This document shows positions 23,605 to 35,585 of a stretch of DNA of 64,000 bases, one piece after another (position 1 is the first letter of the stretch; each line of letters opens with the position of its first letter). A program made the translations under genes and the position numbers. Below the pieces are notes generated by a model. It saw nothing but the letters and a program-made list of their open reading frames with translations, was not told where the DNA came from and did not search any database. Origin of the DNA: Phialocephala subalpina (taxonomy: Eukaryota; Ascomycota; Leotiomycetes; Helotiales; Mollisiaceae); NCBI GenBank assembly GCA_900073065.1, contig FJOG01000003.1, forward strand, positions 2,577,955 through 2,641,954, given 5' to 3'.

Positions 23605-25843
23605 TCACGCCCTGACAGGAAACCTCTCACTTCCCCTCCTCACAAACCTCACCCTAACCTTCTCATTCATCCTCACCGCAATCGAACTCGTCCTATCAAA
23701 CATCTTCGCCATCGCTTTATCCCTCGCTTCCTCCCACTTCTCGTCTTTCCCCTCTCTAACCAACTCAACACTATACTCCTTCAACAACACCGCAATCAGC
23801 GTACAAAACTCAACTTGCGCGAATTTCTTCCCCAAACAGGCTCTGAATCCCGCACTGAAAGCTAAGAAAGCTCCTTTTGGTGGACAGAGAATGTTATCCT
23901 GCGCAGGGGCTTCGTTGGAGGTGTTTGGTGGTGGGAGGTAGCCGGGAGGCATGAGCCAGCGGGAGGGACGGAATTCCCAAGGGTCGGGGCCCCAGTAGAG
24001 GGGGTTGTGTTGGGTAGAGACGATGGCGATGCTTATGTCTGTGTTTGGGGGGACATAGACTGTTTGTCCTCGATAAGTGAAAGTTTGGGCATCTGTTGCA
24101 TGTTTTGGGAGGAGGTTGAGGGGTGGATATGCACGAAGAGTTTCGAGCTTTCAAGAGTTAATGAGGTTCTTGGATTGGAGAGGGGAGCTTTACCATCAAT
24201 GCAACGATGAAACGCATTTTGGGATAGTCGTCGTAAGTCAATTCTTCGCCTTCTTTCTTGGTTGACCAGATACTGTCGATTTCAGATTGGACTTGTTGTT
24301 GGTATTCTGGGTAGCAGGCGAGCAAAATGATAGCCGATTGTAGTGTCGAAGCTGTTGTCTCATGTCCAGCTAGAATGAAAACGAAGATATTGCCGATAGT
24401 CTCTTCTTCGGTCCAAGTTGCCTTTTCATCTATTGTAGTCGCTTTCACAATGCTTCCAAGTAAGTCCCCTCTTGAACTCTCAGAATTCTGATGGTCGGCA
24501 ATGAGTTCAGACACTACAAGAAATTAGTAAGTGATTTCAAAGGATGCTGAGGAGCCGAGCTCTTCGGGAGCTCGACTCCCTACAGAATGGTAGAATCAGG
24601 GCGGGATTTATACATACTATAAGTTCTGAACTCGTCCGCGCAATCCTGCATCTTTCTCAGGATGGGAATAGGCGAATTTCGTAAGAACCAAGATGGGAAG
24701 AGTATGATGTACATAAGATACTCCATGAGTTTATCTAGACTCTGTTGGAATGACATGGTGTGCTTCTGGGTAATTTTGAAAGTAGACTGAGCCGTCACCT
24801 CCTCAGTCGAGTGTGCCGATGAAGTAGCGATGGACTTCGTTGGCCAAGGCATGCTGAGGCTGAATGCTGCACCGGACAAAACGTGTAAAGTGACCGTCAT
24901 GGTCCAGTGAAGGAGATCCTCGACGACTGGCTCGTCACCGGGAACTGACTTGTTGCCTTCAGCATCAGTGGTAAATGAAGCGATCATCGCTTTGCCATGA
25001 GCAATACTGTCTGCAAAGACGAGACTAGAGACGTCAGTAAGGAAAGAAATCGCAGTGGGAAAACATACCTGCTATTTTTCTCGTTGAATGGTGGACTGGT
25101 GATCTTTCGATGGCGTTGCCACGTAGAGCCTTCAGAAGTAACAACGTTTGGTCCGAAAACGGCCAGGGAGCGATATGGTTTTGTTTGCTTTGAGAAGTCT
25201 TTCCATCTGTGGGCAATCTCGGTGACAACATCTGCATCAGAAACTATCAAAGTAGGCCCTCCAGGCCCTACCGTCCAACTAGGGATCTCAGTTAGTACAC
25301 CCAACTGATCAAAATACCGTAAGAATTGAAGAACTCGATATGTGGTGACGCGTAGTAGGAAGTCGAAAGATACAATGATGGACCAAAAGAGGGAGATTTG
25401 CTGCTCACAAAACATCAGATTTGAGTTCCGTGCGATGCAAGCACTTATACCACCAATCGAAGTCCATCCGGACTATATGGGAAATATCGTATTAGCGTAG
25501 CTCATGCAGAAAGTCAACATCTCGAAAAAGGGTATTGCTAGAAATTTGTGAACTCACCATATTTAAACCAATGTCCCCATCCAAAAGGCAACGCCTCAAA
25601 GAAAGGAGCAAAATATGGACTCGATAACCAAATAATAGTAGAACTTCGAGGGGTATATACCGCAACAGCAGGTATTGGCGATGAAGCTCCAAATCGCTTT
25701 GCTGCATTCAAGGTTGTGAAATACCAAACAAGATAGGAGACGACCTTCGTGCTGACATACACGAGCGGTACACCATAGAGCGCGAGGCTCAGGTAATCAA
25801 TCATCGCGAACCAATTCGTGACTGCACGGTTCTTGATGTCCAA
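23605..25843 (-). CDS. Cytochrome P450 monooxygenase, six exons
   Basis: Membrane P450 assembled from exons 25558-25843, 25409-25472, 25069-25278, 24618-25006, 24194-24513 and 23605-24147 (603 residues, all joins in phase). Hydrophobic segments near the N-terminus (YLSLALYGVPLVYVSTKVV) would anchor it. Conserved parts: WTVGPGGPTLIVSDADVVTE, WQRHRKITSPPFNEKN, helix I with FILAGHETTASTLQ, ETLRAYPP (ExxR), and the haem loop FSAGFRACLGKKFA with its Cys. Typical fungal P450s are about 500-560 residues; the extra length lies mainly in the hydrophobic N-terminus. The intron at 24514-24617 is homologous to an intron of the GH89 gene (see repeat entries). The third exon boundary was chosen because acceptor CCTAG follows a perfect TACTAAC. 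Substrate unknown. Confidence 0.9.
24514..24617 (-). mobile_element. Introner-like intron, copy 1 (in the second P450 gene)
   Basis: This 104-nt intron, read in gene direction, begins GTATGTATAAATCCCGCCCT, carries TAGGGAGTCGAGCTCC and GAGCTCGGCTCCTC, and ends TTACTAATTTCTTGTAG. Each block recurs in the same order in the 146-nt intron at 33501-33646 of the unrelated GH89 gene. The GAGTCGAGCTC and GAGCTCGGCTC parts are near-complementary and could form a hairpin. The element starts and ends at the splice sites, as introner-like elements do. It carries no coding frame. Confidence 0.8.
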
Positions 25844-26537
25844 GATTCAACCATAGAGATGCTTGAAGAAGAGCTAGCTAATGGACAGAGGAAGCACCTC
25901 TATTCATTAGCGCGTTTTCCTGTGCCTCTCGGAGCTGACAGGCGACGGGTCTCAGCTAGGACTCTCCATGCGATTGGTCAATCATTTTAATACGTGTATA
26001 AATTCTGCCAATGATGCGGCGTAGAACTGTGCCTCCCGGTTCAACGTGGATTATTCGATTCATAATTTAGGGTCAAAGCACAATTTCGTGTTCGGATGCG
26101 CTTCACGTGAATTTGGGATTTGTATATCTTCGAGATTGCCAGAGCTCCAAGCGGAGTATAGTGCATAGACATTGCTAGTTCTTTGAGCTCTCAGTGCAAA
26201 AAGTTGGACGAATTGTCGATACATACCTAGGTAACCAGAAATGGAACTAGGTCACGTGGATCAAGGAGTAGGAAGAGAGCTCGGAAGGGACTTTGGAAGA
26301 GACGGGCAGGACCACCAATTGGCTAGGAGATAATGTACAAAAAAGAATTGAGGGAATAAACTCGTATCATTTCTACGGAATTTGAATGTTGAAGAAAGAT
26401 TATCATTAGGCCGAAACCCGCAAGAACAAAATTGGAGACCTAAGACTTCGACTCCTGAGCGCCTCATGATCAAAGAAAGAGAGGACCATCTTCAAGTGAA
26501 GATTTCTACATCGGAGATTCAAAGGCTCGCCCATCGA
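25844..26537. other. Intergenic stretch, second P450 / SDR
   Basis: Promoter side of the second P450 and 3-prime flank of the SDR gene. An 88-codon plus frame (26382-26648) runs antisense into the last SDR exon and is a shadow. Nothing recognised. Confidence 0.5.
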
Positions 26538-27661
26538 CTAAGACTTCGTCACTCCCGCGAAAGGGCGTACTTGCTCCTCACTCCAGTTCCAGAACTCAGC
26601 TCCAATCCCACTGCCTCCTTCTTTCTCCGACTTCGACGAGGCTTCTAGGTCTTCTCGAATCTTACTGATCTTACCCCATGGCTTGACTATTAATCGGTCA
26701 GTAATGGTCATGAATGTCTGCAGGAGGGAACAAGCTTACTCCAGGCACCTGTTTTCTCCAAAGTTATGTCTGGTGACAATCCTCCGTAGAGTTCCGTATA
26801 CGCTCCATAAATGGGCTCATGAAGCAAGAAGTTCGCAATAGCCATTTGCCAGCCAGGAGTGTTCACCCATAGATCTGTCTTCAGCATGCCTGGGTCGATA
26901 GCCTTACATGGTCAACACTGAATGAGGAGAAAGTTTTGGGAGAGTTCTTACGACACTAACAATGCCATCCTCCTTGTGTCTTCGGGCAAATTCAGTCGCG
27001 TGCAGGTAGTTTCCAGCTTTGGTCACACTGTACTTGTGCCAAGCACTTTTATCAACTTTGTAGTCAAGGTTCGCCATGTCGACTCCACCTTTTGGTGACA
27101 TATTGACAGCACCTGACGCAACCCATACTGTGCGAACGCTGCCAAGCGAGGTTAACCTCGCAGTCTTGGCCATGAGGGGTGTTAAGAGCTTCGTGAACAG
27201 GAACGGTCCTAGATTATTGGTTCCAAGCTGGAGTTCGAAGTCCTGTGAGGTCTTGCTGCCTTGTGGAGGAATCATGACACCCGCATTATTCCAAAGCACG
27301 TCGAGCCGCGTTTCCTTGCTGAGAAACTCTTCAGCTGATGCTTTGATTGTGCTTAGGTCACTGAGCTCGAGTTTGAGAAAGCTCAAGCCGCCATTTGACT
27401 TGGGACATTCTGCCTTGATGATCTCGATCGTAGTTTTCGCTTTGTCTGCTGAGCGAGCTGCAACGTAGACTCGTGCATTGGAAGCGTAGAGAATCTTAGC
27501 AAGTTCCCTTCCAACACCACTTGTTGAGCCGGTCACGATGAAAACCTTTCGACGGTCAGTGGTGAAGGTCTTGCTCCTACTCGACGGATGGTACTCACCT
27601 TCCCAGACTGGTCAGGGATGGTCTTTTCTGTTACCGTAGGCGAAGATTGCGAAAGACCCAT
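26538..27661 (-). CDS. Short-chain dehydrogenase/reductase (intact)
   Basis: Classical NAD(P)-dependent SDR, 322 residues from exons 27599-27661, 26952-27545, 26740-26902 and 26538-26686. Joined sequence gives the cofactor motif VFIVTGSTSGVGRELAK, the NAG motif WNNAGVMIPP, the active-site Tyr/Lys in WHKYSVTKAGNYL (YxxxK), and, after the third exon join, AIDPGMLKTDLW. The C-terminal tail (GAWIKPWGK...EEQVRPFAG) is shared by a group of fungal SDRs related to retinol dehydrogenase/WWOX-type enzymes. Introns have donors GTGAGT, GTAAGA and GTAAGC. All key residues are present, in contrast with the broken SDR at 4226-5453, which belongs to a different subgroup. Substrate cannot be told. Confidence 0.9.
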
Positions 27662-28173
27662 TTTGTTGATGTCGTGAAGTATTTCATCAAGAAGAAAAGA
27701 ACGAGGTCGGGTATTCGCGTGATGAAACTAGGTTTCTGAGACATGGCATAGCTTTATATCGTCTAGGCATGGGCCATCGATCACCATAGCTCCTCGAACA
27801 AAGGTCGATCATGATCAATAGCAGCCCAAAGCCTATAACGGCGGCTCAACCTCAGAGTCCGAACCCCGTAAACCAGTCCCCCGGGACGAAGACGATAAAT
27901 AAGCCATTCGGTTCAAATACTTTCAGTAATCATGGGTGACAAAGTACTTCCGTACGATGAAAAGACGCTAGAGCTGCAGCGAATCTGGTCTCAGCCACTG
28001 AGGCGTCACAGCTTAAGCGAGCGCGAGTCCGAGATTTGCATCTTCACTTGCATCTATGTAACCAACATCTGCTCGAACATCCCCATCACTTTCCACGGAG
28101 TGAAACTACGATGTGATCAAGATAAAGGCAATCATTTATCGCCAACCCAATCATCCTGACCAAGGCTGAACTA
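27662..28173. other. Divergent spacer, SDR / conserved unknown gene
   Basis: About 0.5 kb between two divergent genes. A 75-codon plus frame (27932-28159) has no domain; it may be 5-prime leader of the next gene. Nothing else recognised. Confidence 0.45.
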
Positions 28174-29506
28174 TTGCACGTGACTGTGCAGAAATCGGGT
28201 GGCGCGAGCCGAATCTCGGGGTATCAACGTATCGAAGAAGCATATGGCAGAGACCTCAGAATATGTTTTCGGCCTATCTTTAGGTCTTCTGATTCTGCTT
28301 GTATTCTTCCTCCAAACTCTCGAACCTCATCCGCGGCCGATTATTCCAAGAGAACCTTCCCCTCCACCCCGCCTCTGTCACCACGAGATCCAAATCTTCC
28401 TATAGAGCCATACGATGAACAGGCCATTGTCTCTTCTATCACCGCAATCTACGATATTCTGCTTGCCTTGAAGTACTTGGTACACGAGGACATTATCTAC
28501 CCACCATCATCGGGCCATCAAATCAACGTTCAGCTATGCGAGTTTCTCAGCCTGGACAAACGCGTTATTTCTCTGATGCAGCGGCTTCCCTATCCCAACA
28601 CCGGAGAAGATTTCTGGCAATGGGAATTGATCCACGATTCGCGGACAATGAAATATATAGATGAGGACGACATCAAGGAGGGACGAGATCCTGAGAAGGC
28701 AGGATGGGACGATCCACGATTCGATTACTTGCTGCCCACGGATGTTGCGTTGACTATCGGAGGACGCTATGGCACAACTTTGGTGCTTGATACGAAAGAG
28801 AGTAGGTGCTAGTTTCTTTGGTAACATTTGGGCTATGCTCAAGTCCGCACCTGAGAAAGTCCCCCAAAACAAAATATATTGACAATCCATCTGAAAAATA
28901 AGGGATTATTATTTTAAAAATATCAGATTCCTGAGAAAGTCATTGCTGTCAGGATCATTCTTCATATTGGATCTGAGCTCATTTGTCTCTGCTTTCCAAT
29001 TAGTTTTATGTTCGCGTCTAGTTTTGTTACTCAATCTGATATGGTTTCTGATGTTTTGCAGACACAATTAGAGTTATTGAGGGTCAAGACTGGCCCGAGT
29101 CTCATGAGTCCATGGAAAGACCAGCCGACCCCTCTCATTATCGCAATTTTCCTCCTGAGCCAGCGCTCGAAGCGCTTCGAAGATATATGCACATTTATCG
29201 ATCTCTATCATTGATTCCTAGGCGTGGAGGCTATCCGCTTGACAAATGGGACAGGAAGAAGGTGAGCTTTCCCAATCTAAGCCACAGTTCGCTTCTGTAA
29301 TCTCTGTTCATATTGCTATGTGTCATTCTTCTGCTGGAATTTGAGCGGTTGTTGTACTAGCTTCTGATAACTGGATTTAGCACCCCGAACTGAAGAGGAT
29401 TCTCATGGAGGAGTATGGATGGCCTGATAGCTTTCGAAGAGAAGCATTGGCTGAAGATTATGAGCGTATATGGTACGAGGTCGATAATCGATTTCAAGTA
29501 GATTAG
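28174..29506 (+). CDS. Conserved fungal protein of unknown function
   Basis: Exons 28174-28801, 29062-29261 and 29381-29506 join in phase to about 317 residues. The sequence is soluble and acidic with aromatic patches: ITAIYDILLALKYLVHEDII, WELIHDSRTMKYIDEDDI, then across the long intron TKE|NTIRVIEGQDWPE, HYRNFPPEPALEALRRYMHI and a C-terminal EEYGWPDSFRREAL. Similar fungal proteins exist but I know no assigned role. The start is uncertain: in another frame, ATG at 28243 opens a peptide with a membrane-like segment (YVFGLSLGLLILLVFFLQ) that stops at 28405, so either the true N-terminus is a membrane anchor linked by an unseen intron, or that frame is chance. The first intron is 260 nt and contains a repeated CTGAGAAAGTC. 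Confidence 0.7.
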
Positions 29507-30418
29507 TCAAATTGTGAGTTTTCATAGTCGGGGTTCGCTAGTTCCCTTAGATCACCACTCACAATACAACAGCGATGTTTGAGCATGCACAACACCACCA
29601 CACCACAGTCAGTTCGCCACCTTTCAGTACCTTCTCGTACACGGCAAGCATTGTTATTTGTGATACATCGCATCTCCATCTGCAATTTAACCTAAGCACG
29701 TGTGCCCTCGCACCGATCTCGGTCTAGACTCGCTCATTCTTATCTCGTAAGTGGAGAAGCTCATAGGTGGGGTCATTTGGTCATCGTTTTGATCTAGGAG
29801 AAAAATTGGATCCTGCGCTTCCATTCCGGCCAGACAAATAAGAAGTGAGTATCTGGTGGAGCGGGTATATTCGGCTGCGCCTGTGGTCAGCGTGAATATC
29901 TTCAACCTCTGTCGATGCGTGAAGAGGAACTGATGGGAAAGGCGTGTATTTTCATCGAAACTCATCGGAAATCGATTCAAAAATGCCCCAGGTCAAAGAT
30001 ATAGTTACCTTGACTTGATGATTACATATATGTTCTATGATTGGTCCCGTTACTGCTTTGATTGTTGCGCGATGGGTGAAGTCAACCCCTTTATCATCCC
30101 CCTTTGTCACCAAATGATATCTGTCGAACGAGAAGCGACGCGCTCATCATAAGCCAGTCTCATAGCTTCTGGGAACTTTTCCTTATCAAAAGAAATAAGC
30201 TGAGTGGACCCGTTCAAACTTTCTTACCTCTTCGTCCCTCGAGGCCGGATTTTATTCCGGCCACGCACACAACAACATAAAAGCAGAAAAATCGGCCCAA
30301 ATTTCCAGAATCCTTTATCTTCTCTGCTCAACCACAAAGCCCACCTTCAACCGCCAACTTCCCACAACTTTTCAAGAACTTTCTACCTCTTTTTAAAAGC
30401 TTTCTACCACATATCAAC
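29507..30418. other. Intergenic stretch upstream of the IDO gene
   Basis: Holds the promoter of the indoleamine dioxygenase gene; CA- and CT-rich leader sequence near 30270-30418 is typical of fungal 5-prime leaders. Frames on both strands are short and without domains. Confidence 0.5.
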
Positions 30419-32072
30419 ATGGGTTCAGCAGGTCCTTCTCTCTCCTTCAATGTTCTTCGGGACACTAAGCCAGAGGACCATTCACTCCCTGCTTTCATGG
30501 TATCAACTGCCAGAGGCTTCCTCCCCCGGTCCAACCCCATCGTCAAGCTCCCATCCGAGTTCGATATCCTCGAATCAATCCTGACACGGATGCCAATCAA
30601 GACCCTCGATGGCACACCAGGTCTCCTCGCTACCTTCACCCTTGGTGAGACGGTGCTCAACGAGCTGCCTGATCTCAGCAGTGCTATCGAGAAGTACAAG
30701 GATGATCTTCCGTTGCAGAATGCTTTGTACCGCGACTACTCCTTCTTGGCTTCGGCGTATCTGCTTGAGCCTTGTCATGAGAGATTCTTGAAGGGTGAAC
30801 CGTATGGTCTTGGTCGTCAGACTTTGCCTTCGGTCATCTCTCTACCTATCTCGAAGTGTGCTAAGCTGTAGGTACTATTGTCTGACTGATGTTGAGTTCT
30901 TACACTGACATCACCTAGGGCTGGCTTTATGCCATTTATGGAATATGCGTAAGTCTTCCATCAACGCACGCTTGTCCGTTGAGCATCTCATGCTGACTCC
31001 CAGCTTCATAGTGGCTCCTATGCACTCTTCAACTACAGACTCGAGGACCCAAAGGCCGGTCTACAGTACGACAACCTCCGCCTCATCCGTGCCTTCGAGC
31101 ACGGTCTTGACCCCAAGTCATCTGAAGCCGGATTCGTTCTCGTTCACGTCGATATGGTCCAGAACTCCGGACCCCTCGTCGACGGTGTTGTCTCTGCCCT
31201 CGATGCATGCGATACTGGGGATCGTGCCGCATTCAACTCCGGAATGGAGAAAGTCGTCGCTAGCATGACGAAAGTTAATAAAGTCATGGACGGTGAGTTC
31301 ATCCCCATTTCATCTGTATATCTGAGGGTAAATGACTGGTTTTAAGACGCCTGAAATTGACTCGTGCCGAGGTATGTGGGGAAAGTCCAAGCCTGGTGAT
31401 TACACCTCCTTCCGAACATTCATATTCGGTATCACCAGCCAGTCTATGTTCCCTCATGGTGTTGTCTATGAGGGTGTCTCTGAGGAGCCGTTGAGCTTCC
31501 GTGGTGAGAGCGGTGCGAATGATAGCATGGTATGACGTCTCTCTGATTCTCACTGTTAATGATGGACTGACAAGAGAAAGATCCCACTCTGCGACAACCT
31601 GCTCCAAGTCACCATGCCCAACACCCCCCTAACCGCCATTCTCCAAGACTTCCGCTCCTACCGCCCAGGCAACCACCGCGAATTCCTCGAATACGTCAAG
31701 AATCGCTCTAGCCATCTCTCTCTGAAATCCTATGCTCTCTCCGATCCGTCATCTGCTGCTCAGTACTTGTTGGCCTTAAACCAAGTCCGTGATTTCCGCT
31801 GGAGACATTGGTGCTTCACTCGTGAGTATATTCTCAAGAAGACTTCTCATCCAACGGCGACAGGCGGAAGTCCGATCGTGACCTGGTTGCCGAATCAGTT
31901 GATGGCAGTGATGGAAGCGATGGTTGAAGTTTGGGAGGGGAGTGAGAAGGAGTTGGGGAGGGACTGTAGGGAGGTTATGGACTTGTTGTATGTGCAGAGG
32001 GAGACGTTGTTGAAGGAGGTTGAGAAGTATTGCAAGGAGAGGGGTGTTGATCTTGATGCTCAGAAGGCTTGA
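30419..32072 (+). CDS. Indoleamine 2,3-dioxygenase
   Basis: Haem dioxygenase opening the indole ring of L-tryptophan to N-formylkynurenine, the first step of the kynurenine route to NAD+; cytosolic. Five exons (30419-30867, 30919-30948, 31012-31292, 31372-31529, 31581-32072) give 469 residues. Family parts: RGFLPRSNPIVKLPSEFDIL, LASAYLLEPCHERF, exon-joined AKLAGFMPFMEYAGSYALFN, FVLVHVDMVQNSGPLVDGV, SQSMFPHGVVYEGV, and FRSYRPGNHREFLEYV, whose His is the expected proximal haem ligand. The C-terminal LNQVRDFRWRHWCFTREYI is also conserved. Filamentous fungi often have several IDO paralogues (idoA/B/C in Aspergillus); which one this is cannot be told. A 10-codon exon (30919-30948) is notable but phase-consistent. 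Confidence 0.94.
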
Positions 32073-32769
32073 GGCTTTTTGGCCGGGGATAAATTTAGCT
32101 ACTTTTGGTAGCAGCTTGGGGATTGACAGAGAGAATGCGCTGGATTTGATCAACTCCTTTTTTCCCTTCTCTTTTCAAGGCCTTTGCTCTTGCTCGTCTT
32201 TTGTCAAATTTTCGTACATAGAATGAAAATCATCTCGCCTTCAGAATTTCAGTTGCCGAGGGCTATAAAAGCCAGCAAATCCAACCTGATATGCCCGTCC
32301 GTACTCCGAATGCTCCTGCTGAGTGTCTATCTTCGCTTTTGTCTTTTACAACTTCGTATATAGATGGAAGATTCTCTCTTCGATAACACTAGACCCTCAT
32401 TTGATTTGGAAGTCGTCGTTCACAATCAGTCGAGGTCATGGTGAGTGGTGCCACGTGATGCCGATGCGGGGTCAGAATTCTGAAACGAGCACCCCTCACT
32501 TCCTCTTCCAACCACCTCATCGCAGATGTACTGTACTGTACTGTACTGTACCTTCCCAAAACGCACAGAAGACTCGCACGTTGCATTGGTGGACGAGGTG
32601 AAGGATTGATTGACCTTCCCCTTCCCTGCATCTGCACCTGCATGGCCAACGAACGTCATACCGTCATAAGCCTCAACTTCCGAGAGCTTAAGTATGCAGC
32701 CATGCCGCTCGTGCCAGGTATCTTTCAGGGCCCTTCCAGCCTCCCAGTTCCGTGTCGTGCCCCGTCAAG
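32073..32769. other. Intergenic stretch, IDO / GH89
   Basis: Promoter region of the GH89 gene. It contains a (TGTAC)5 microsatellite at 32527-32551. Frames here are short and overlapping, with no domains. Confidence 0.5.
32527..32551. repeat. Pentanucleotide microsatellite (TGTAC)5
   Basis: Five perfect tandem copies of TGTAC, about 220 bp before the GH89 start codon. A three-copy run of the same unit is at 803-817. Confidence 0.9.
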
Positions 32770-35308
32770 ATGAGGCTATTCGGACTGTGGACGTGGATAT
32801 GGACGACCTTCGTGGTCTCTGTCCTGTCACAACAGGGAATTCTGGACTTGGTCGCGAGGCGGATGCCCAACCATGTCAATGCTTTTGAGTTCCAGCTCAC
32901 TGGAAATGAAAGTCTGCCAATAAAATCGTCCTCTATTCTTACGAACGATAAATACGGCATCTCCTCGACCACGAATGGCAAGATACTGGTCGAAGGCAAT
33001 TCATTAAGTGCTCTTGCGAGTGGGTAAGCGTCTTCAAATTCTTCCGGACCAAAAAACAGGCTTACATTGAATATAGACTCCATCGATACTTAACTGACGT
33101 TGTGCATGTTGACATCTGGTGGTTCATTGGAAGCCAACTCGATGTCGGCAACTCTACGTTGCCTCTGTTGGCGACTCCTCTGAATGGGTCCAGTATTGTT
33201 CCTTGGAGGTATCATTTCAACACTGGTGAGCTAGGACGAAGCTTTCACAATTACAGACATTGACAGCGGTTCGCAGTTACGTTCTCCTACCTCGCAGCCT
33301 TTTGGACTTGGGACGATTGGGAGTTGCAACTCGACTGGATGGCACTCCATGGCATCAACTTACCCCTCGCTTGGGTAGGCTTTGAGAAGACCCTTGTCGA
33401 AGTCTATCGAGAGATTGGCTTGACAGACTCCGAGATCCTCGAATACTTTAGTGGTCCCGCTTTCCAGTCCTGGAATCGATTTGGCAATATCCAAGCATCT
33501 GTATGTACAAATCCCGCCCTGAAATTACTACTTCATAGGGAGTCGAGCTCCTGAAACATCTCTTGCGAGTCGATAAGAGAGCTCTCATAGAGCTCGGCTC
33601 CTCGACTCCAAAGCATTCTTTGTAACCACATACTAACTTCTTCTAGTGGGGAGGAACACTTCCCATGGAATGGATCAACAATCAATTCGAGCTTCAAAAG
33701 AATATCACTAAGCGTATGGTTGATCTTGGCATGACGCCTGTACTGCCAAGTTTTGCTGGCTTTGTCCCAGAAGCGATCACAAGGGTTTTGCCAAATGCTA
33801 CGATTGTAACCTTTACCTCTAACTGGGGAAGTTTTCCCGCACCATACACGAATCCTCTGTTTCTCGAACCCACCGACCCAAATTTTGCCATCCTTCAAAA
33901 TAGTTTCATTTCCAAGCAGACGGCCGCACTTGGAAACATTACTCATGTCTATACGCTCGACCAGTACAATGAGAACACTCCCTACTCAGGAGACTTAGAC
34001 TACCTGCGAAATTCTTCATACAGCACATTGCAAAGTCTGAAAGCCGTGGACCCAGATGCTATCTGGATGATGCAAGGCTGGCTCTTTTTCGCTCTCTCCT
34101 CATTTTGGACAGATACTCGCATCGAAGCGTACCTTGGGGCAGTCGAGGTTGATACCAATATGCTTATCCTTGACCTCATTTCTGAGGACGCGCCACAATG
34201 GCAACGAACAAATGGGTACTATGGCAAGCCATGGCTTTGGTGCCAAGTTCAAGATTTCGGAGGCAATAATGGACTTTACGGGCAGATTGAAAACATCACC
34301 ATCAATTCTATGGAAGCTTTTGCCAACTCGTCGTCTTTGGTTGGTTTTGGTCACACGCCCGAGAGCCAAGAAGGCAACGAGGTTGTGTACGATCTTCTTC
34401 TCGACCAAGCCTGGTCGGCTTCGCCTATCGACACCAAGGCATACTTTGCAAATTGGGTATCTCGACGGTACTCCGGAAATGGAGTAATACCATCAGAGAC
34501 TTACGCAGCGTGGGATATCCTTCGCAGTACAGTCTACAACAATACGAATGCCAGCATCCTTGCGGTCACAAGTTCCATTCTCGAAAAATCCCCGAGCGCC
34601 AATAACATGCTTCTTCTACCAGATTGCACTGGACCTGACTCCAGAGATCTAGCTTACAGCCCAGCAGATTTGATCTCTGCATGGAACCTATTATTCAACG
34701 CCTCGAAGACCAATCCTGCGTTATGGAATAATCCCGGCTATGCACACGACATCACAGATGTCACTCGACAAGTCTTGGCGAACAACTTCACGGACATCTA
34801 CCTCTCCTTCATCTCCACGTACAACTCTTCAGCTGCATCCAACGCCACGCTCTCACCAATAGCCAGCAACATGACCTCCCTTCTCACAACCCTCGACAAC
34901 CTCCTTCTATCCCTCCCCGCATTCTCCCTCTCAACCTGGCTTGACGCCGCTCATGCATGGTCAACAAACACAACACTCCAAGCATTCTATGACTACAATG
35001 CTAGGAATCTAATCACGCTCTGGGGCCCTGATGGGGAGATCACCGATTATGCTAGCAGACAATGGGGAGGACTGATTGGTACTTATTATAAGCCAAGATG
35101 GCAAATTTTCATTGATTATGTGCTGGTGACGCCGGTTGCGAGTTACAATGATACGGAGTTGAAGACGAAATTGAGGACTTTCGAGGATAGTTGGCAGGTT
35201 GCTGGAGCAAATGGGACGGCGGTAATGAGTCGGATTGCTGAGGGAGAGGAGCTAAAGGGTGTGATTGGGGCTGTGGTGAGTAATTGGGGAGTGGCATTTG
35301 GCATTTGA
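32770..35308 (+). CDS. Secreted GH89 alpha-N-acetylglucosaminidase (NAGLU family)
   Basis: Family GH89 removes terminal alpha-linked GlcNAc; in animals the lysosomal enzyme acts on heparan sulphate, in fungi the natural substrate is unclear. Exons 32770-33023, 33077-33225, 33277-33500 and 33647-35308 give 762 residues, normal for the family. Signal peptide MRLFGLWTWIWTTFVVSVLS. Family landmarks: small N-terminal domain, then RYLTDVVHVDIWW, FSYLAAFWTWDDWELQLDWM, ALHGINLPLAWVGFE, WGGTLPMEWINNQF, GMTPVLPSFAGFVPEAI, the acidic catalytic-region motif MMQGWLFF, and GFGHTPESQEGNEVVYDLL. Many N-x-S/T sites fit secretion. Two acidic residues of the family active site should lie near WNRFGN...LPMEW and TPESQEGNE, both present. 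The last intron (33501-33646) is homologous to a P450 intron. Confidence 0.93.
33501..33646 (+). mobile_element. Introner-like intron, copy 2 (in the GH89 gene)
   Basis: This 146-nt intron begins GTATGTACAAATCCCGCCCT, contains TAGGGAGTCGAGCTCC and GAGCTCGGCTCCTCGACTCC, and ends CATACTAACTTCTTCTAG. These blocks match the P450 intron at 24514-24617 in order and near-identity, up to both splice sites. Compared with copy 1 it has about 42 extra bases between the two GAGCTC blocks. GGAGTCGAGCTCC and GAGCTCGGCTCCTCGACTCC can pair, giving a long imperfect hairpin. Confidence 0.8.
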
Positions 35309-35585
35309 GTAGGGATGAAGGATGAAGAGATTCTGCTTATCATTAAAGCTGGACAAACTTAAAAGAAGATGTGACAAGTCAACAGTCGCCCTCCAGAACC
35401 TCACAGAATTCTGAATCTACAGTTTCGCTGGAAGATTGGGACTTGATCATATTGAGAATGTCCCACACCACAACCGATTATCTACATTAAACTCCTCTCC
35501 CACCCAACTCGTCAACCTCCTCCTCCAAACCCCTTCTCAAATTCCGTCCCTTTCTCCCCTCTTCATATTGCCCTAATCTGCAACC
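35309..35585. other. Short convergent spacer, GH89 / GFA gene
   Basis: 3-prime flanks of two convergent genes. It contains TGGGAC at 35437 and AATGTCCCA near 35458, the same motif seen in two long introns. Nothing else recognised. Confidence 0.45.
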
